Shown: positions 12,128 to 14,945 of the stretch, one piece after another
Layout of the letters: every line of letters starts with the position of its first letter
Position numbering within the stretch: position 1 is the stretch's first letter
NCBI GenBank assembly: GCA_937952245.1
Contig: CALFYS010000151.1
Location: forward strand, 1-14,945
From: an uncultured Alphaproteobacteria bacterium
GTDB lineage: Bacteria > Pseudomonadota > Alphaproteobacteria > Puniceispirillales > UBA1172
DNA: 14,945 bases
Direction: 5' to 3'
Notes under the pieces: generated by a model
The model's database searches: none
What the model saw: the letters and a program-made list of their open reading frames with translations, nothing else
What the model was told of the DNA's origin: nothing
Program-made: the position numbers and the translations under genes

Positions 12128-13276
12128 TTACCTTTGATCAAAATACTTGGCTAGGATTTGACGGTAAATTTCAGTCAATTTATCCAAATCATCAAGGTTG
12201 GTATGCTCATCAACCTGATGCATGGTCTGGCCAATCAACCCAAACTCAACAACATCAGCATAAGGCGCGATAAACCGCGCGTCCGATGTGCCGCCGGAAG
12301 TTGATAATTGAGGTGTTCTGCCGGTGACACTGGCAATCGCTTCGGCCACCAGATCCGTATAATCCCCGGGGGTGGTGATGAACGGGTTCGCGCTGGCATA
12401 CCATTCCGCCTGCCACGCCCCGCCGACGGTATTGAAATGATCGGTCAGCCATGCCTTAAGGCTGTCGGCGGAATGATCAGATGAATAGCGGATGTTAAAT
12501 TTTGCCGTGGCGGTTTCAGGCGTCACATTGCGGGCTGGATTGCCGGTATCAATGCTGGTGATCGCCGCCGTGCTGGGGTCAAAATGATCATTGCCCTTGT
12601 CGATTTCAACCGCCGCCAATGGTGCCAGCATGGCCATTAAGCGCGGCAAAGGGTTATCCGCGCGATGCGGATAAGCGGCATGACCTTGCCGTCCGGAAAC
12701 AGTCAGCTCACCGGATAAAGACCCCCGCCGTCCATTTTTAATGACATCGCCAATGGCATCAGGGTTGGTCGGCTCGCCCACCAGAAAAGACGTTGGCATT
12801 AACCCTTGATCATCAAGCCATGCCAACACAGGCTTGGTGCCGTAAACGGCATCCCCTTCTTCATCTCCGGTGATCAAAAGGCTGATGCGGCCATTTCCAT
12901 TTGTTGTTTCGGCGATATATTCACGGGCGGCAATGACAAAAGCGGCAATCGCGCCTTTCATATCCACCGCGCCACGGCCATAAAGTTTGCCGTCTTTGAT
13001 CGCGCCATCAAACGGGCCTTCTTGCCATGACGCGGGGTCACCGGCGGGCACGACATCGGTATGGCCAGCAAAACAGAAATGTGGGCCTTCAGTGCCGTAA
13101 ATCGCAAACAGGTTGTCAATGCGCTCCGCCCCTTCGCCAAAAGGCAGGCGGTGGCAGATAAATCCCGCGCGTGTTAATTCATCCTGCAGCAGATCAAGCG
13201 CCCCCCCTTCCGCTGGTGTCACGGATGGACAGCGGATCAGGCGGGCGGCTAAATCATGGACAGGAGCGTTTGTCAT
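12128..13276 (-). CDS. dapE: Succinyl-diaminopimelate desuccinylase
   Basis: This di-zinc hydrolase converts N-succinyl-LL-diaminopimelate to LL-diaminopimelate and succinate, in lysine and peptidoglycan precursor synthesis. It has 382 residues. It belongs to the M20 family with ligands visible as His72 (GHTDVVP), Asp105 (GRGAVDMKG), Glu140 (GDEEGD, with Glu139 the catalytic base), Glu168 (VGEPTN) and His353 (TMHQVDEH). A dimerisation domain is inserted at about 184-290 (RRGSLSGELTVSGRQGHAAYPH). STSGGTSDARFI (325-336) is the DapE-specific substrate-binding stretch and separates it from ArgE. Its ATG overlaps the dapD stop by one base (TGATG on the minus strand), a classic coupling arrangement. 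Confidence 0.96.
   Translation of the reverse strand: MTNAPVHDLAARLIRCPSVTPAEGGALDLLQDELTRAGFICHRLPFGEGAERIDNLFAIYGTEGPHFCFAGHTDVVPAGDPASWQEGPFDGAIKDGKLYGRGAVDMKGAIAAFVIAAREYIAETTNGNGRISLLITGDEEGDAVYGTKPVLAWLDDQGLMPTSFLVGEPTNPDAIGDVIKNGRRGSLSGELTVSGRQGHAAYPHRADNPLPRLMAMLAPLAAVEIDKGNDHFDPSTAAITSIDTGNPARNVTPETATAKFNIRYSSDHSADSLKAWLTDHFNTVGGAWQAEWYASANPFITTPGDYTDLVAEAIASVTGRTPQLSTSGGTSDARFIAPYADVVEFGLIGQTMHQVDEHTNLDDLDKLTEIYRQILAKYFDQR
12131..12135 (-). promoter_or_regulatory. Ribosome binding site deciding the membrane-protein start
   Basis: On the minus strand this reads AAAGG, about eight bases before the ATG at 12123, and it overlaps the end of dapE. It falls inside the longer TTG-initiated frame, which favours the ATG. 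Confidence 0.55.
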
Positions 13277-14130
13277 CAGTCGCGCAACAAATCGTTGATG
13301 GATGTTTTTGAACGGGTGCGTTCATCCACTTGCTTGATGATCACCGCGCAAGACAGGTTTGGCCCTGGCGTTCCATCCGGCAAAGGCTTGCCCGGCATTG
13401 ACCCCGGCACGACCACGGAATAGGCCGGTACGCGCCCCATGTGGATTTCGCCTGTTTCACGATTGATGATCTTGGTCGATGCCCCGATGAAGACCCCCAT
13501 GGAAAGCACCGCGCCTTCTTCAACGACAACGCCTTCCACCACTTCTGATCGCGCGCCGATAAAGCAGTTGTCTTCGATAATGACAGGGCCAGCTTGCAGA
13601 GGTTCCAACACGCCGCCGATACCCGCGCCGCCAGAAAGATGAACATTCTTGCCAATTTGCGCGCATGACCCCACGGTCGCCCATGTATCCACCATGGTGC
13701 CGCTATCGACATAAGCGCCCAGATTGATAAAGCCCGGCATGATCACAACCCCGGGGGCAACATAGGCTGATTTGCGGACAACACAGCCCGGCACAGCACG
13801 GAAGCCCGCGTCACGGAAGCGCGCTTCATCCCATCCGGAAAATTTTGACGGCACTTTATCCCACCACGCGGATTGACCAACACCGGGGAAATTGCCGCCG
13901 CCGGGGATGACTTCCATATCTTGCAGACGGAAAGACAACAGCACCGCTTTTTTCAGCCATTGGTTCACCTGCCAATCGCCAACACCGCGCTGTTCAGCCA
14001 CACGGGCTTTGCCGCTATCAAGCATCTCAAGGGCATCCATCACCGCTTCGCGGATTTCACCTTTGGTGTTGAAATCAACATTATCGCGGTCATCCCAAGC
14101 GGCGTTGATGGTTTGTTCAAGATCAGTCAT
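13276..14130 (-). CDS. dapD: 2,3,4,5-tetrahydropyridine-2,6-dicarboxylate N-succinyltransferase
   Basis: DapD succinylates tetrahydrodipicolinate from succinyl-CoA, committing carbon to the succinylase branch of lysine/diaminopimelate synthesis. From the ATG at 14130 it has 284 residues. The N-terminal helical domain ends in VGDWQVNQWLKKAVLLSFRL. Then comes the left-handed beta-helix of hexapeptide repeats (about 100-235), seen in VAPGVVIMPGFINLGAYVD, GTMVDTWATVGSCAQIGKNV and LSGGAGIGGVLEPLQAGPVI. The C-terminal part has SMPGKPLPDG and CAVIIKQVDERTRSKT. A TTG two codons upstream is a poor alternative because AAAGGA sits properly before the ATG. It lies 50 bases after the HAD gene and is coupled to dapE through the TGATG overlap. 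Confidence 0.97.
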   Translation of the reverse strand: MTDLEQTINAAWDDRDNVDFNTKGEIREAVMDALEMLDSGKARVAEQRGVGDWQVNQWLKKAVLLSFRLQDMEVIPGGGNFPGVGQSAWWDKVPSKFSGWDEARFRDAGFRAVPGCVVRKSAYVAPGVVIMPGFINLGAYVDSGTMVDTWATVGSCAQIGKNVHLSGGAGIGGVLEPLQAGPVIIEDNCFIGARSEVVEGVVVEEGAVLSMGVFIGASTKIINRETGEIHMGRVPAYSVVVPGSMPGKPLPDGTPGPNLSCAVIIKQVDERTRSKTSINDLLRD

Positions 14131-14137
14131 GGTCAAT

Positions 14138-14143
14138 TCCTTT
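14138..14143 (-). promoter_or_regulatory. Ribosome binding site of dapD
   Basis: On the minus strand this reads AAAGGA, seven bases before the ATG at 14130. It would be too close to the upstream TTG at 14136, so it decides in favour of the ATG. Confidence 0.6.
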
Positions 14144-14180
14144 ATTTCAATCTTCTATATGAGTCTTCGTTGTGTTGATT

Positions 14181-14855
14181 TTAACCCAATGTTCTGAAAA
14201 AACTTTTCAGGTCACGGGCGATATAGTCAATATGTGTTTCGGCCATTTCAGGCTTACCCCAATCAAATTGATGGTCAAGCCAGATGGTGGTGATGCCGCG
14301 TTCTGCCGCGGGTTTTAAATTCACCGCCATGTCTTCAACCATCACCGCTTTTGATGCGGTCAGGCCAGCACGTTCCAGCAATTCATCATAGATCAAGGGA
14401 TCCGGTTTCGGGCGATGCTGGGCTTCGATAATATCATAGCAATAATCAAAATGATCAGTGATGCCATAAGCATCCAAAATGCGGGTGGCATGGCGGGTCG
14501 TGCCATTGGTAAAGATCACTTTTTTGCCGGGCAGATTGGCCAGCGCCGCGTTAAGTTCTGGATCAGGGGTGACATCGGAAAGATCAATGTCATGGACATA
14601 GGATAGAAAATCCTGTGGGTCCATATCATGGTCTTCCATCAACCCCCGCGCGGTGGTGCCATAACGGCGGAATAAATCTTTTTGCAGGGCAAACGCCCCC
14701 TCACGATCAAGATTAAACTTTTCTTGAATAAAAGACGTCATGCGGATGGACACCTGATCAAACAAGCCTGATTCAGCAGGATAAATCGTATTGTCCAGAT
14801 CAAAAATCCAGCTGTTGTAATCATCAGCGGCGAATGAAGAAGCACGGCGCAACAT
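14181..14855 (-). CDS. HAD-superfamily hydrolase, pyrimidine 5'-nucleotidase-like
   Basis: This is a haloacid dehalogenase-type phosphatase of 224 residues, likely cytosolic. Motif I is FDLDNTIYP (18-26) with nucleophile Asp19 and acid/base Asp21. Motif II is FTNG (115-118) with Thr116, motif III is the Lys of RPKPDP (Lys150), and motif IV is VEDMAVN (173-179) with Glu174 and Asp175. The IFDLDNTIYP start, the cap (about 30-100) with the RRYGTTARGLM motif, and the overall length resemble the SSM1/pyrimidine 5'-nucleotidase subgroup, which releases uridine or cytidine from the monophosphates. The exact substrate is not provable here. AAGGAT precedes the ATG. It appears to be the first gene of the unit continuing into dapD and dapE. 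Confidence 0.88.
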   Translation of the reverse strand: MLRRASSFAADDYNSWIFDLDNTIYPAESGLFDQVSIRMTSFIQEKFNLDREGAFALQKDLFRRYGTTARGLMEDHDMDPQDFLSYVHDIDLSDVTPDPELNAALANLPGKKVIFTNGTTRHATRILDAYGITDHFDYCYDIIEAQHRPKPDPLIYDELLERAGLTASKAVMVEDMAVNLKPAAERGITTIWLDHQFDWGKPEMAETHIDYIARDLKSFFRTLG

Positions 14856-14887
14856 TTCAATATCCTTTTGAATAAAACCTGATGATT

Positions 14888-14915
14888 AATCTATAGCAGT
14901 CTTCGGGAATAACAA
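14888..14915 (-). promoter_or_regulatory. Weak candidate promoter for the HAD-dapD-dapE unit
   Basis: On the minus strand TTGTTA (plus positions 14910-14915) and TAGATT (14888-14893) are separated by 16 bases. Each matches four of six consensus bases, and the predicted start near 14881 leaves a leader of about 25 bases. It is plausible by position but not strong. Confidence 0.28.
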
Positions 14916-14945
14916 TTGGTTTCAGGCCGATCATGTTGAGCTTCA

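Noticed and set aside
1..14945. A defence island, mobile element, prophage or biosynthetic cluster
   Set aside because: Every coding region but one is a recognisable housekeeping gene, and there are no transposase, integrase, CRISPR, toxin-antitoxin or flanking direct repeats.

Overview
This window is an ordinary, densely packed stretch of core bacterial chromosome, most likely from an alphaproteobacterium. Three things point that way: a membrane-anchored cytochrome c divergent from kdsB and pheA, a small SRP RNA directly in front of dnaX-ybaB-recR, and the def-fmt-truA block facing a dapE-dapD-nucleotidase block. Base composition looks moderate rather than GC-rich. A marine group such as SAR116 is possible, but that is only an impression. 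I see no insertion sequence, phage gene, CRISPR array, tRNA or rRNA, and no gene gap reaches 300 bases (the largest is 189). I did not find a convincing new multi-gene system.

Layout. The window opens with the C-terminal part of an M17 leucyl aminopeptidase (+). It converges on a minus-strand unit read as cytochrome c (cycM-like), HisN-type phosphatase, then GhrA-type 2-hydroxyacid reductase. A 189-base divergent intergenic region (3028-3216) carries a good sigma70-type promoter for kdsB and a palindrome with repeats. The plus-strand run is kdsB, pheA, SRP RNA (ffs), dnaX, ybaB/ebfC, recR. A minus-strand rmuC ends on the same TTAA as recR. A 159-base spacer (9073-9231) separates rmuC from the plus-strand def-fmt-truA cluster. 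This converges on a minus-strand unit read as pyrimidine 5'-nucleotidase-like HAD phosphatase, dapD, dapE, then an unrecognised multi-pass membrane protein.

How the genes work together. dnaX, ybaB and recR couple the replisome clamp loader to recombinational repair. def and fmt are the two enzymes of the N-formylmethionine cycle, and truA modifies tRNA. dapD and dapE are steps of the succinylase branch of lysine/meso-diaminopimelate synthesis, which feeds peptidoglycan. kdsB activates Kdo for lipopolysaccharide, so the cell is Gram-negative. pheA and hisN belong to aromatic amino acid and histidine synthesis.

Five apparent starts were moved to an internal ATG with a visible ribosome binding site: ghrA, dnaX, ybaB, dapD and the unknown membrane protein. 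The observations most worth checking are a possible gamma-producing -1 frameshift site in dnaX, the SRP RNA with no visible terminator just before dnaX, the cycM/kdsB intergenic operator-like repeats, and the unknown membrane protein closing the dap unit.
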